From positions 186,001-250,000 of the forward strand of contig JAUIAH010000003.1 of assembly GCA_030425385.1 (NCBI GenBank): a stretch of 64,000 nucleotides of DNA. The letters are read 5' to 3'. Source of the DNA: Verrucomicrobiia bacterium. Its GTDB lineage: Bacteria > Verrucomicrobiota > Verrucomicrobiia > Verrucomicrobiales > DEV007. A program made the position numbers and the translations under genes. The notes under the pieces are model-generated. The model was given only the letters and a program-made list of their open reading frames with translations, made no database searches and was not told the origin of the DNA. Shown in pieces: positions 8,926-18,431 of the stretch; position 1 is the first letter of the stretch; the number at the start of each line of letters is the position of its first letter.

Positions 8926-11714
8926 CAGTGGTCGCAATCAGGGACTGGCGGAAAGCCGGGATAGGATTCGGGTCCCGGGTTGCGCTCCACGTGGGATGCC
9001 CGTAGCGCACGACGCACCCGGGCCAGGGCGCTCTCGGAATAGGCGTCTCTGTCAGGTAGCAGCATGGCCATGGTCATGAGCGCGGGAAGGCAGGTCTCGT
9101 TGATCGTGAACTCTGATGAAGGAATCAGCGGCCAGACGTCTGCGAACATCCTGTCTTCCGGAAGCGAAGCGAATGGCGGGACGTGCTTGTCAGTGACTTC
9201 TCGAATGCGATCGTGGTTGGATTTCGAAGCTGAGCTCGGGCCGTAGGACACCAATCCTGGCACTTGTTCATGACCGAAGCGATCGACCCAGGCGAGACTG
9301 TCCATATCGAGCAGTTGCTGCGGGTGATGCTCTCCGAGACCAGTGATCCAGCAGTAGCCAAGAGCGTTGCACCCTTGGAAATAGTCAGCGTTGAGAGAGA
9401 GGGCGTCCGCATAGCGTTTGGCTCGCCCAGCCTTGGCCTGATCCCCATCGCTAGCATAGCGGTTCGCCACTGCTGCGCAGAGAACGTGGAGAGCGCTCGA
9501 TGGCGAGGAAGCTTGACCCCACGGAATGTGTGACTTGGCGCGTCCGCACGAGCGATAGGGCTCAAGCGCGGCGTCGTCCAAGGCATTGCGGACGGCATGT
9601 TCTTCTGACTTTGATAGGATCCAATCAACCACTTGATCCCGTAGACGCCGATCTGCATGGGGTGAACTGATGTAGCTCAGAAGGGGTTCAGCGACCCAGC
9701 GCTGCTGGTAGCGCTCTTCGTTGCCGAGGAGCCAGAAGAAATGGAGGAGGCCATTGCTTGGAAACTGCGAGTAGGATGGAAGCTTGTTGAGGTAACCGTG
9801 AGGTCCTTCGAGAAGCGCTCGATAGGGGGCGCGTTCTTCATCTGTCGTGGCGGCTGCAAACAATTGCGCGGCGCCCATCATGAGAGAGGGTTCGGCGGCA
9901 CCGTTTGCCTTGGCCCAGGCGAAGGCCGCCTGGGCGCGGGAGCGATACTGTGCCGGGGTGGGGCGATCCTTGATCGGTCCGAAGCGCGAGGCGTGTGCCA
10001 TCAGGCCCGCGATGTAGGCGGAGACGTTGGGATCAGGGCGAGGCGTCCAGTAGGTGAGGTAGTCTTCATCCGCGAAGAAGAGATTCTCCGCATCGGGGTG
10101 AGAAGAGGCTTCAATGCCCGGTCGAATAGCTCCTTTGTGAGGTCCTTCAGTGATTTGGAGATCCAACCAGACCTGCAGCTGATGGAGGGCTTCATCCAAG
10201 AGATCAGGGGTGCCGTTTCCACTCTCGGGAATGTCGAAATCCCCGTCGCGAAATTTCTCCGGCCAGAACTCTACCAAAGTCATCAACGCAGAGGCGATCT
10301 GGGCGTGCTGCGGGCGAACGTCGAAATCGCCCGCGTCATGGTGTCCACCACGGATGGTGAGCGGCTGGTCGGTGGGGCCACCCTCGGGAAATTGACCTGT
10401 CGAATAGGTTTGCTCTTCCCACACATAGGCGACCGTATGATCCGCTTTCTCGCGTGGCCAACTGGTATAGGCGGCGGGCTTGGCGGCGGCGAACCGTTGG
10501 TGAAAGAATCCACGCCCTAACACATAGTAAGTGCTGAACGTCTTCAGGTCCGAGATCTCAAATCGGTGTGAGCGCCCGACCCCTGGCAAGACAAGGTAGT
10601 AGCCGAAGCCTTCTGGCAAAAGGCTGAGATCGATCTGAGCCACGTGCTCGCCGCTCTGATCGTGGGTGCCATCGGGACCGCGTGCTTCGGGCCGGAGGGG
10701 CATGGGTTCAATGGGAAGTTCGCGCGTGAATGCCGGCCTCCCTTCTTGGCGCACCAGCATCGTGGGATGCTCGGAGAAGTCGATGGCTCCCAGGGTTCCT
10801 GCCCAATAGCCCAGGTAGGCGTAGCGTCGTGTCCCGGCCAGGGCATAGCCTTCCTGGTTCACTTTGATCGCCGGAGTCTTCCTAACAAGGGGATCAAAGT
10901 GGAAGGTCAGCGCCTGAGGGTCGAGGGATTCGGATCCCTTGAAGCGGACTCCGTACGTCTCTCCAGGAAGAAGTGCTTCTTTCAATGGGAGATAGAAGGT
11001 GAATTCCTCGCGGGTGCGACCGTGTCCAAACCACTTGGGGACGAACCAACGTTCTAAGTCTGCCATGGGAACAGGCTTGCCCTGGCGGAGAAGTGTTAGG
11101 GAGTCACCTAGCGCTTTCGCGTCGGCGGCATCGGGGAAGACCACCGCCAGCACATCCGTATCGACCGCGAAGATCGCGGTGGGGGGCACTGGCTTTGAGG
11201 TCGCCGTTAGGGTCATCTTGCGGACGGTGAGCGTGTAGCGGTCTGCCGCGACGGACTTGCAATAGTCTTCTGTTTCCTCGCCAGCGAAATTGATGCGGCC
11301 GAACTTGTTGACGAATCGCTTCACAGGATCATCGCCGTCGTTGGAGGGCGATGGCGGCAAGGAGCGGAAGGCATTGATGGGGACACGCACCGTTTGGAAG
11401 GTGCCCAGTTGCCATCCGTCTTTCACGTAGGGACTGACATTTAACCAATCGGTGAGGCGATCAAAGGGCACGCCGTGATTGGTCTGGAGGCGGAGGAGGA
11501 CGTTGGGAGCTTCCGCGGACGTCTTGTCTAAGCGGGCTTCGATCTCAAGGAAATCGTAGCCATCGAGGGTCGCATGGGCCGTGTAGATCGTGCCTGCGTA
11601 CTGATTATCAATCGTCTCTGGCGGCTTCTCCCAGATGACATGAGGCGCAGGACGTGCGAATGCAACTAACAGAGAGGCGAACCAAATTCCAATGGCGAAG
11701 GTGCGTGTGCCCAT
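8925..11714 (-). CDS. exported glycoside hydrolase family 9 enzyme
   Basis: A secreted endo-type glucanase of family GH9. Order of parts: signal peptide (MGTRTFAIGIWFASLLVAFA); an N-terminal beta-rich domain of about 160 residues that may bind carbohydrate; the Ig-like CelD_N domain starting at IKVNQEGYALAGTRRYAYL near residue 285; then the (alpha/alpha)6 catalytic domain. GGHHDAGDFD near residue 455 holds the two aspartates of the inverting mechanism, DIPESGNGTPDLLDEAL follows, and SEFTINETC near residue 870 supplies the acid glutamate. All catalytic residues appear intact. The stop overlaps the start of a sulfatase gene. Family members act on cellulose, mixed-linkage glucan or related beta-glucans; which one applies here cannot be told. 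Confidence 0.9.
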   Translation of the reverse strand: MGTRTFAIGIWFASLLVAFARPAPHVIWEKPPETIDNQYAGTIYTAHATLDGYDFLEIEARLDKTSAEAPNVLLRLQTNHGVPFDRLTDWLNVSPYVKDGWQLGTFQTVRVPINAFRSLPPSPSNDGDDPVKRFVNKFGRINFAGEETEDYCKSVAADRYTLTVRKMTLTATSKPVPPTAIFAVDTDVLAVVFPDAADAKALGDSLTLLRQGKPVPMADLERWFVPKWFGHGRTREEFTFYLPLKEALLPGETYGVRFKGSESLDPQALTFHFDPLVRKTPAIKVNQEGYALAGTRRYAYLGYWAGTLGAIDFSEHPTMLVRQEGRPAFTRELPIEPMPLRPEARGPDGTHDQSGEHVAQIDLSLLPEGFGYYLVLPGVGRSHRFEISDLKTFSTYYVLGRGFFHQRFAAAKPAAYTSWPREKADHTVAYVWEEQTYSTGQFPEGGPTDQPLTIRGGHHDAGDFDVRPQHAQIASALMTLVEFWPEKFRDGDFDIPESGNGTPDLLDEALHQLQVWLDLQITEGPHKGAIRPGIEASSHPDAENLFFADEDYLTYWTPRPDPNVSAYIAGLMAHASRFGPIKDRPTPAQYRSRAQAAFAWAKANGAAEPSLMMGAAQLFAAATTDEERAPYRALLEGPHGYLNKLPSYSQFPSNGLLHFFWLLGNEERYQQRWVAEPLLSYISSPHADRRLRDQVVDWILSKSEEHAVRNALDDAALEPYRSCGRAKSHIPWGQASSPSSALHVLCAAVANRYASDGDQAKAGRAKRYADALSLNADYFQGCNALGYCWITGLGEHHPQQLLDMDSLAWVDRFGHEQVPGLVSYGPSSASKSNHDRIREVTDKHVPPFASLPEDRMFADVWPLIPSSEFTINETCLPALMTMAMLLPDRDAYSESALARVRRALRASHVERNPGPESYPGFPPVPDCDH

Positions 11715-11752
11715 GCGCGAACGTCAGGGCGCGCCTTCGACCGGTCAACCGG

Positions 11753-13210
11753 CTAGTCGCGCTTTCGCATGTGTGGGAAGAGGATCACGTCGCGAATATT
11801 CTCCACGCCAGTCAGCATCATGATCAGCCGATCAATGCCGATGCCAATCCCACCGGCGGGCGGCATGCCGTGTTCCAGTGCGGTAATGAAGGCCTCATCA
11901 ATATCTTGAGTTTCTTCACCAGCTTGGGCTTCCAGCCGCTCCCTCTGCACGATGGGGTCGTTCAACTCGGAATAGCCGGGAGAAATTTCCTGTCCATTGA
12001 TGATCAACTCGTAAACGTCGACTACCCGATCATCCTCGGGATTCTGTTTGGCGAGTGGCACGAGTTCCTTGGGCACATGCGTGACATAACATGGATCGAA
12101 GGTCTTCTCCTCGATGAGTTTCTCGAAGACTTGCTGCGTCACTTCGTAGTCTTCCATGGCGTCGGAAATCTCGACGCCGAGCTCGGCACAACGCTCGCGT
12201 CGCTTCTCTGGCGTGTAGTCGAACCAATTGGCGTCAATCTCGCAGATGAGGTCTTTGTAAGACACACGTTTCCACGGGCGTGTGAGATTGATGGTGCGCG
12301 TGACGTCACCCGCGTCGTTCTTGTGCTCTATTTGCAATCCGCCACAGAATGTCTCCGCCAGATGACAGATCATCTCTTCAACCATGTCAGCCATGGTTTC
12401 GAAATCGGCGTAGGCCCAGTAGGCCTCTAACATTGTGAACTCCGGATTGTGACGCCGGGAAATTCCCTCGTTGCGGAAATTGCGATTCAATTCATAGACC
12501 TTGGTGAACCCGCCAACTAACAAACGCTTCAGGAAGAGCTCGGGAGCGATGCGCATGTAGAGAGGCATGTCCAAGGCGTTGTGATGCGTCTTGAATGGTT
12601 GCGCAGCGGCGCCGCCAGCCACGGGTTGAAGCATGGGAGTCTCCACTTCGAGAAAGCCGCGCGCTTCCAAGAACCGACGGATCTCGGCGACCATGCCGAT
12701 GCGTTTCAAGAATACGTCGCGGCTCGACTCATTCGACATGAGATCGAGATAGCGCTGGCGATAGCGGGTTTCCTTATCGGCCAAACCATGGAATTTGTCG
12801 GGCATGGGGCGCAGGGCTTTTGATAGGACGGTCAACCCACTCAGACGCACGGACGGTTCACCTTTCTTGGTGGTGAAGGTTTCTCCCTCGACTCCGATCC
12901 AATCACCGAGATCTAACAGTTGGAAGATCTCAAAGGCTTCCTCGCCGACGCCCTTCGCGTTGAGGAAACATTGGATGCGGCCCTGCGCGTCTGCAATGTC
13001 GAAGAATTGGCTCTTCCCCATGTCGCGATGGGCCACGATGCGTCCCGCAAGTTTCACCGAGAGACCGTCTTCGAAGGCTGCCTTCAACGGGCCCGGCTCA
13101 TGGGAGACGGGATACTTGCCGCCAAAGGGATTCACTCCGAGCTTGCGAAGTGCTTCAAGCTTGTCCTGCCGGATCTGCAGGAGCTGTTGTTCGGTCACGC
13201 CTTCTTCCAT
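11753..13210 (-). CDS. lysS: lysyl-tRNA synthetase, class II
   Basis: Charges tRNA-Lys with lysine in the cytoplasm. At 485 residues it matches the bacterial class II enzyme. The N-terminal OB-fold anticodon-binding domain contains GRIVAHRDMGKSQFFDIAD and IGVEGETFTTKKGE. Motif 1 is FLEARGFLEVETPMLQPVAGGAAA, motif 2 is FRNEGISRRHNPEFTMLEAYWAY, and motif 3 is GGIGIGIDRLIMMLTG, followed by the usual end IRDVILFPHMRKRD. The ATG at 13210 gives MEEGVTEQQLLQIRQDKLEALRKLG, the usual type of start, though no ribosome site is obvious. A 91-residue coiled-coil gene lies 52 bases upstream on the same strand and may be co-transcribed. Confidence 0.97.
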   Translation of the reverse strand: MEEGVTEQQLLQIRQDKLEALRKLGVNPFGGKYPVSHEPGPLKAAFEDGLSVKLAGRIVAHRDMGKSQFFDIADAQGRIQCFLNAKGVGEEAFEIFQLLDLGDWIGVEGETFTTKKGEPSVRLSGLTVLSKALRPMPDKFHGLADKETRYRQRYLDLMSNESSRDVFLKRIGMVAEIRRFLEARGFLEVETPMLQPVAGGAAAQPFKTHHNALDMPLYMRIAPELFLKRLLVGGFTKVYELNRNFRNEGISRRHNPEFTMLEAYWAYADFETMADMVEEMICHLAETFCGGLQIEHKNDAGDVTRTINLTRPWKRVSYKDLICEIDANWFDYTPEKRRERCAELGVEISDAMEDYEVTQQVFEKLIEEKTFDPCYVTHVPKELVPLAKQNPEDDRVVDVYELIINGQEISPGYSELNDPIVQRERLEAQAGEETQDIDEAFITALEHGMPPAGGIGIGIDRLIMMLTGVENIRDVILFPHMRKRD

Positions 13211-13262
13211 AGTGGCGTCACATCAAGCACCTCTGAGCGTGCTTACCAAGTAGAAAGTCGCA

Positions 13263-13538
13263 TCACCCTTTGCGAACCTTCTCCTTCTCTTCCTCACACT
13301 TCTCCCGGAGTCGTGCCAGTTCACGGCGTTGCTGCTCCTCCAGTTGAGCCACTTCGGCAAAGTCCTGCGCGGCCATGGCTTTGCCGATGAGGTCACGGAG
13401 AAACACTTCTTTCTCAGCGATCTTCGACTGATAGAGCGTATCGATCTCGCCCAATTTGGCCTTCTGCTCATCTGTCAGGGTGACGGTAGGGCCTTCGGCG
13501 GCGGCCCGTTCCATGGCGAGTTCGTAGGCGGATTTCAT
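13263..13538 (-). CDS. small charged coiled-coil protein upstream of lysS
   Basis: A 91-residue protein that I do not recognise. It starts MKSAYELAMERAAAEG and is almost entirely helix-forming and rich in Glu, Lys, Arg and Gln, so a coiled coil or helical hairpin is likely. The segment MAAQDFAEVAQLEEQQRREL faintly recalls the UVR interaction motif of UvrB/UvrC, but the match is too weak to assign. It has no signal peptide and no membrane segment, so it should be cytoplasmic. The same-strand position 52 bases ahead of lysS suggests one transcript. Normal codon use and a compact frame support it as a real gene. Confidence 0.65.
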   Translation of the reverse strand: MKSAYELAMERAAAEGPTVTLTDEQKAKLGEIDTLYQSKIAEKEVFLRDLIGKAMAAQDFAEVAQLEEQQRRELARLREKCEEEKEKVRKG

Positions 13539-13579
13539 GCGTTGCGGATGGATTCGCGGGGTTTTATTCGTTTGTGAAC

Positions 13580-14452
13580 ATGATGGTGACCATTCTTCAG
13601 AAATTCAAGTGGTGCTTCTTGGGGCTAGGTTTGCTCTCCGTGGCGCCGAGTCAGGCTGGGGAGGTGTCCGCTCCCCCTTTGACGCTCACGCTGGTGTCGG
13701 AGTTGCAGCAGATTCAGGCGGGTGAACCCTTCACCGTTGGCCTATTGTTGCGACACGCGCCGCACCACCACAGCTACTATAAGTTTCCCGGAATCGTGGG
13801 CCTCCCCACAAGCATCGAATGGACGCTGCCAGAGGGCTTTCAAGCGGGACCAATTCAGTGGGCCACACCTGAACAGGTCGACATGCGTGGGCATGGTGCC
13901 TACGGATATCACGATGATACGCTGTTGTTGGTGGAAATGACCCCACCCAAAGAGCTAAGCCAGAAGGCGATCACGCTCAAGGGGCGGGTGGGCTACATGT
14001 GTTGCAGTCAAGAACGGTGCACGCCGGGGTTCGGTGACGTTTCCCTGACACTCAAGGTGGGTGAGAAGCCCATGGGTGACCCTGACAAAGAAACGCTTTT
14101 CGGGGAGGCACGGCTAAAGCTTCCCCAGGTCGTCACGGGTTGGAAAGCGGGTGTGTCCCAGACGGAATCGCATTTCACCCTCACAGTGACGCCACCGAAG
14201 GGTTTGGATGAAGCGAAGCTTCCCAAGGCCAACGACCTCTATTTCTTCAGTTGGAACGGTTGGACGGCCTCAAATGAACCGCACCGTGGCTCCTGGGAAG
14301 ACGGGTCCTATCATTTCATCATGCCCAAGCATCCCTATCCGGACGATGAAGCAAGCACCGTTTTCCAAGGCACGTTACGGAGCGAAACCGGTTGGCCAGG
14401 CCTTGAAGCATCGAGCCTTGGTCTGTGGGTGGATGCGCGCATTCAGGAATAA
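13580..14452 (+). CDS. exported DsbD N-terminal-domain-like protein
   Basis: Resembles the periplasmic immunoglobulin-like N-terminal domain of the thiol transporter DsbD (PF11412 type): QAGEPFTVGLLLRHAPHHHSYYKFPG, then GHGAYGYHDDTLLLVEMTPP and LKGRVGYMCCSQERCTPG. A signal peptide ending near SVAPSQA precedes it. The membrane CcdA part and the thioredoxin part of full DsbD are absent, and no such gene lies next door, so it is a stand-alone version. The three cysteines in CCSQERC near residues 135-142 could be redox-active. The second half (about 175-290) contains LYFFSWNGWTASNEPHRGSW and is less familiar. Start candidates are GTG at 13574 and ATG at 13580 or 13583. It probably binds or reduces exported proteins, but this is inference. 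Confidence 0.7.
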   Translation: MMVTILQKFKWCFLGLGLLSVAPSQAGEVSAPPLTLTLVSELQQIQAGEPFTVGLLLRHAPHHHSYYKFPGIVGLPTSIEWTLPEGFQAGPIQWATPEQVDMRGHGAYGYHDDTLLLVEMTPPKELSQKAITLKGRVGYMCCSQERCTPGFGDVSLTLKVGEKPMGDPDKETLFGEARLKLPQVVTGWKAGVSQTESHFTLTVTPPKGLDEAKLPKANDLYFFSWNGWTASNEPHRGSWEDGSYHFIMPKHPYPDDEASTVFQGTLRSETGWPGLEASSLGLWVDARIQE

Positions 14453-14455
14453 GAA

Positions 14456-14479
14456 AGGGGCGACACGAATGTCGCCCCT
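14456..14479. terminator. hairpin between convergent genes
   Basis: AGGGGCGACA, loop CGAA, then TGTCGCCCCT: a perfect ten-pair stem with a tetraloop, placed between the stops of two convergent genes (14452 and 14513). No T-run follows on either side, so it may act as a bidirectional terminator of the non-canonical kind or simply as a 3' end stabiliser. Confidence 0.7.
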
Positions 14480-14512
14480 CCCGGTGTAAGTTCTGTTACC
14501 AATCCTAACAGG

Positions 14513-17500
14513 CTATTCACGGATGCGATAGTAACCCGCGGGCTTCCCGAGGCGTGTGGCGTCCGTGTCTTCGAAGTCACCCGTGAGGTCATTGCCAATG
14601 ACTTCCCAACTGGTGAGGTCTTCCGAATACTCGACTTGGTAAGTCACCGTTGCAGAGCCAGGCGACAGCCGGAATTGTGCGCCCGACTTGGATACTTCAG
14701 CGATGACTCCCGGGAAATCGGGATTGGGTTCAGGATCGGGTTCCGCATCCCCACCCAGCTTCGTCCCCGGATTTGCCTGCAGCTCTGACACTTCATCAGA
14801 AGAGAGGGTTCGGCCATAGATTTGCAGGTCATCGATCAAGCCGCTGAAGCCGAAAGCGCCGTTGACGGCTCCAATCTGAAGCGCCGCGCGGACGTCGACA
14901 ATTTCAGAAGCGCCATCCAGGGATTCCGTGGCCTGGCCATCGACGAAGATGGTGACCAAAGGTCCTGCCGGATCGTAGGTGACAGCGACATGTTGGGTTT
15001 GTCCCGAGATTAAAGCGCTGGTCTCACCTCCCGCGATGTCAGGCACGCCTTCACCAAACCAGTTGAGACGCCCTTCTGCAGAGGCGATGGCAAATGGGCG
15101 ACCGTTGGCGTCAGGTCCATCGTTCTTGGAGAGGAGTCCAGCGACCGCGCCGAGCCCGTCGTCTGCTTGCACCCACATGCTGATGGTGAAGGCACCTCCC
15201 TCGATGACGGGGAAGGCAGGCACTTCTGCATAAGCGGCGGTTTCACCAGCAGGAGCGAGCCGGAGGGCGGTTCCACCGGCTAAACCAGCTTCTCCCAATG
15301 TGAGTGTGGCTCCGTTAGCGAGATAGGTGCCATTGTTGCCGTTCCCTGAAGAGTCATTCAGAGTCGTGCCTTCGGTTTCATCGAACTTGTACCAGGCGAT
15401 GAGTTTGTTCCGATCTGGGATGTTGGCGTTGAGGGAAAGTACCCGCGAAGCTTGATTCTCATCATTGCTGACAAGCTCTAGCGAAGCCACGAAACCGCCG
15501 TCTTTCCCTTGAGGATCAAAGGTGACGAGTAGCTCTGTCGATTCCTCTGGAGCGAGGGTGATGGGGAGGTCCAGTGCGTAACTGAAATGATCAGCATCGG
15601 CACCGGTGAGGGTGGCTCCGCTGATGGTAAGGTCCTGGGTGGTCCCCGCATTCCTCAAGGTGACAGTCCGCTGCACGGCGCCAGTGGTATCTCCGAGGTC
15701 ACCGAAAGGACTGCGCCGAGTAAAGCTCAAACTGGGATCGCCGAGCACCACGGGTTCAAAGGTGGAGCCGTCAGGTTGGAGCGGATTGTCAGGAATGAGG
15801 GTGCTGATGATCATGTGTTGGACAGAGCCATCGCAACCATCTGCATTGGTGCCATTGCCATCGGCATCCTCACCATAAGGCGAATTGATGAGATCAATGG
15901 CATCGCCCGGTTCCACATTGGCGTAGACGATGCGCTCTTCCGAGTCGTTCTCATCAAAGGGCACGAGGTAGCTATCGATGCGCACGCCATTGTGATGGAT
16001 GGCACCCGTGACGCCGTTGCCGCAACTGACGTTCTGCTTGGTCGTGAGCCAACGGATCTCGATGGCCGTGGGATCATCGACGTTGGCTTCCCATCGGCGC
16101 ACGGACCATTGCACTTCATTGTTATTGTCTCCGTTAGGATGCGTTCCATTGGGGCTATGGGTGGTCCAGGGGACGTCACCATCTGGGAAGTCCCAGGTGG
16201 CACCATTCCACCAATCGTCGGTGTAAGGGATGAAGTCCGCCACGGGATCGTAATCGATCTTCTCCACGTCACCCTCAGCGGTGAGATTGCGATAGCCGTA
16301 GAACCAGCTGTTCTCGCCCTGTAGGCCGTCCCTCGACCAGTCGTCTTCGGAGAAAGCGATCACGCCTACGAAGGGATTGTCGGCCGGGTCCGTTGGATCG
16401 TGGCCAGCATCGATCTCTACGTTGTCATTGAAGCCATCCCCATCGGTATCAGCTTTGGTGGGATCGGTTGCCGGGTCAGACACCATTTCCACGTTGTCGG
16501 CGAGGCCATCGGCATCGGTATCGGTCTTGAGTGGGCTCGTGCCTGTGTCAGAGGCACTGACAAATTCTCCCGTGTTGGTTTCGACACCGTCCATCAAGGT
16601 ATCACCGTCAGAGTCGGCATTGGTCGGATCAGTGTCCCGATCCAGCTCCGCTTCGTCCAAGGATCCGTCAGCATCGAAATCGCCTCCACTCATGAGCTTG
16701 GTGAGATCACCTGGGAAGAATACCTCCTCCCATGGGTCCGGTAGGCCATCGCCATCGGAGTCATCCGCGGTGGCAGGAATGAAGATGGTACCATCAGGTT
16801 GGATGGGCACTGCGGGTACGCCTCGACTGACTTTGAGAAGGCTTTGACTGCCATCGCATCCATCGGCGTTGGTGCCGTCCATGCCCAGAGGGCTGAGGGC
16901 AAGGTCAATGAGATCGCCCGGCTTCACATTGGCAAAGTAGGTTCGTGTCTCGCCTTCGCCATCGCTCCCCGCAATGGTGAGGAAATCGACGCGTTGCCCG
17001 TTGATGTGTAAGGAACCGGTGACTCCATTGCCGCAGTTCGTGTTTGATTTGCGAATCTCCCAGATCAGGGCGAGAGGAGTCACTTCCTCCACTTGAGGCG
17101 CCCATCGGCGGATGGTCCACTGGACAGCGCCGTTGTTGTCTCCGTTAGGGTGAGTTTCTAGAGGGGCTAACATCGTCCATGGGACATTGCCGTCAGCCCA
17201 GTCCCAGGCATTTCCATTCCACACCCAGCCATCGTCTTCATTGAAGAGAATGAAGTCGTCCGTGGGATGGTAGTCATCAGTCCCGCCGTCCGCCGTCAGG
17301 TCGCGGTAGCCTGCCGACCACCCCGTGGGATCGTGTTCGCCGTCGAGACTCCAGTCCTCGGAAGAATCAGCAATGATGCCAGGATTATTCGCCGGATTGC
17401 GAGGGTCCGTGCCCTCGGCCACTTCCTCACCATCACTAAATCCGTCTGAGTCGCTGTCCGATTCCGTTGGGTTCGTGCCGCCTTCAAACTCCGCTATGTC

Positions 17501-18292
17501 TAACAAACCGTCACCATCGGTATCCGTCTCAGCCGACATCACCGTGAGATCTCCTGGAAAGAAGGCCTCCTCATAGCTGTCGGGGAGTCCGTCGCCATCG
17601 CTATCAGTGAATCCGGCGGGCACAAAGGGTGTGCCGTCCGGTTGCTGGGCATCTCCAGGGATGGTATCGTCCCCGCTGATCCAGAAAGAGGAACCATCTG
17701 CACCGTCTGCAGGATCGCCATCCTCGCCCTCTGGCAGCAATGCGAAGTCAATGAAGTCGCCTGGACTGACATTGACGTAGACCGTGCGGTCAATGCCGAC
17801 GCCATCATTGCCTGCTACGGAGGCGAAGTCCACGCGATCGCCATTCACGTGCACGGATCCACTCACGCCATTGCCACCATTGGTATTATTCTTATGCAAG
17901 TGCCAGGTCAGGGCCAGTGCTTGCTCGCTGAGGACATTGGCCTCCCAGCGACGGATCACCCAGTGCTCTTCGCCGTTATTGGAGCCGTTCGGATGACCTG
18001 CGGCGACGGCTACTTCCGTCCAAGGGACATCGCCATCGCCCCAGTCCCATTTCGTGCCATCCCAAATCCAGCCGTCATCTTCGTTGAATAGGAGGAAATC
18101 TTCTTCGGGATCATAGTTCTCACGGTCGTCATCGGGCTCCACCAAGCGATAACCGTAGGACCAGCCGTCCGTTCCTTGGGCACCGTTGGGGTCGAAATCT
18201 GCCTGGGAATCCATCACGATCTCTGCCCCGAGAGGGGAGGAAAGCTGAAGGATCACCCAAGCAAGGGAAGCTAAGAGGAGATGGGGTTTCAT
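14513..18292 (-). CDS. giant exported protein with triplicated N-domain, thrombospondin type 3 repeats and LamG
   Basis: A 1259-residue exported protein. After a signal peptide (to about residue 23) comes a domain of about 200 residues marked by W(S/F)YGYR, D(F)xxxxDD(G)W(I/V)W(D/N)G, GD(V)PWT, HPNG(D)NN, RRWxxxV and VxPGDxID; near-identical copies begin near residues 24, 300 and 640. Between them lie calcium-binding thrombospondin type 3 repeats (DSDGDGLPDxxE, DTDGDGLLDxxE, DTDGDGFNDNVE). Then come a choice-of-anchor-D-like Ig domain (FDPQGKDGGFVASLELVSND), a LamG/concanavalin-like domain (LIAWYKFDETEGTTLNDSSGNGNNG to GLIDDLQIYGRTLSSDEV) and a tail VEYSEDLTSWEVIG ending YYRIRE. The architecture suggests a calcium-stiffened surface or secreted adhesin or sugar-binding protein. 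No enzyme motif is visible. Convergent with the DsbD-N-like gene. Confidence 0.85.
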   Translation of the reverse strand: MKPHLLLASLAWVILQLSSPLGAEIVMDSQADFDPNGAQGTDGWSYGYRLVEPDDDRENYDPEEDFLLFNEDDGWIWDGTKWDWGDGDVPWTEVAVAAGHPNGSNNGEEHWVIRRWEANVLSEQALALTWHLHKNNTNGGNGVSGSVHVNGDRVDFASVAGNDGVGIDRTVYVNVSPGDFIDFALLPEGEDGDPADGADGSSFWISGDDTIPGDAQQPDGTPFVPAGFTDSDGDGLPDSYEEAFFPGDLTVMSAETDTDGDGLLDIAEFEGGTNPTESDSDSDGFSDGEEVAEGTDPRNPANNPGIIADSSEDWSLDGEHDPTGWSAGYRDLTADGGTDDYHPTDDFILFNEDDGWVWNGNAWDWADGNVPWTMLAPLETHPNGDNNGAVQWTIRRWAPQVEEVTPLALIWEIRKSNTNCGNGVTGSLHINGQRVDFLTIAGSDGEGETRTYFANVKPGDLIDLALSPLGMDGTNADGCDGSQSLLKVSRGVPAVPIQPDGTIFIPATADDSDGDGLPDPWEEVFFPGDLTKLMSGGDFDADGSLDEAELDRDTDPTNADSDGDTLMDGVETNTGEFVSASDTGTSPLKTDTDADGLADNVEMVSDPATDPTKADTDGDGFNDNVEIDAGHDPTDPADNPFVGVIAFSEDDWSRDGLQGENSWFYGYRNLTAEGDVEKIDYDPVADFIPYTDDWWNGATWDFPDGDVPWTTHSPNGTHPNGDNNNEVQWSVRRWEANVDDPTAIEIRWLTTKQNVSCGNGVTGAIHHNGVRIDSYLVPFDENDSEERIVYANVEPGDAIDLINSPYGEDADGNGTNADGCDGSVQHMIISTLIPDNPLQPDGSTFEPVVLGDPSLSFTRRSPFGDLGDTTGAVQRTVTLRNAGTTQDLTISGATLTGADADHFSYALDLPITLAPEESTELLVTFDPQGKDGGFVASLELVSNDENQASRVLSLNANIPDRNKLIAWYKFDETEGTTLNDSSGNGNNGTYLANGATLTLGEAGLAGGTALRLAPAGETAAYAEVPAFPVIEGGAFTISMWVQADDGLGAVAGLLSKNDGPDANGRPFAIASAEGRLNWFGEGVPDIAGGETSALISGQTQHVAVTYDPAGPLVTIFVDGQATESLDGASEIVDVRAALQIGAVNGAFGFSGLIDDLQIYGRTLSSDEVSELQANPGTKLGGDAEPDPEPNPDFPGVIAEVSKSGAQFRLSPGSATVTYQVEYSEDLTSWEVIGNDLTGDFEDTDATRLGKPAGYYRIRE

Positions 18293-18431
18293 AGAGGAGT
18301 CTTTTGGGGTGTGTTGGTTGGTTGGCGGATCGTAGGCGAACCGAAGTGCCCGTGTAAAGCCTCTGAGTGGATCAAGCGTGTGGAAGCTCGACAGCCTTTG
18401 TAGGAGACGCGAGGGTCAATGCGCACCCTTG

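Noticed and set aside
15587-16324. 245-codon frame opposite the giant thrombospondin-repeat protein
   Set aside because: Its composition follows the repetitive Asp/Gly codons on the other strand; no start context or family.
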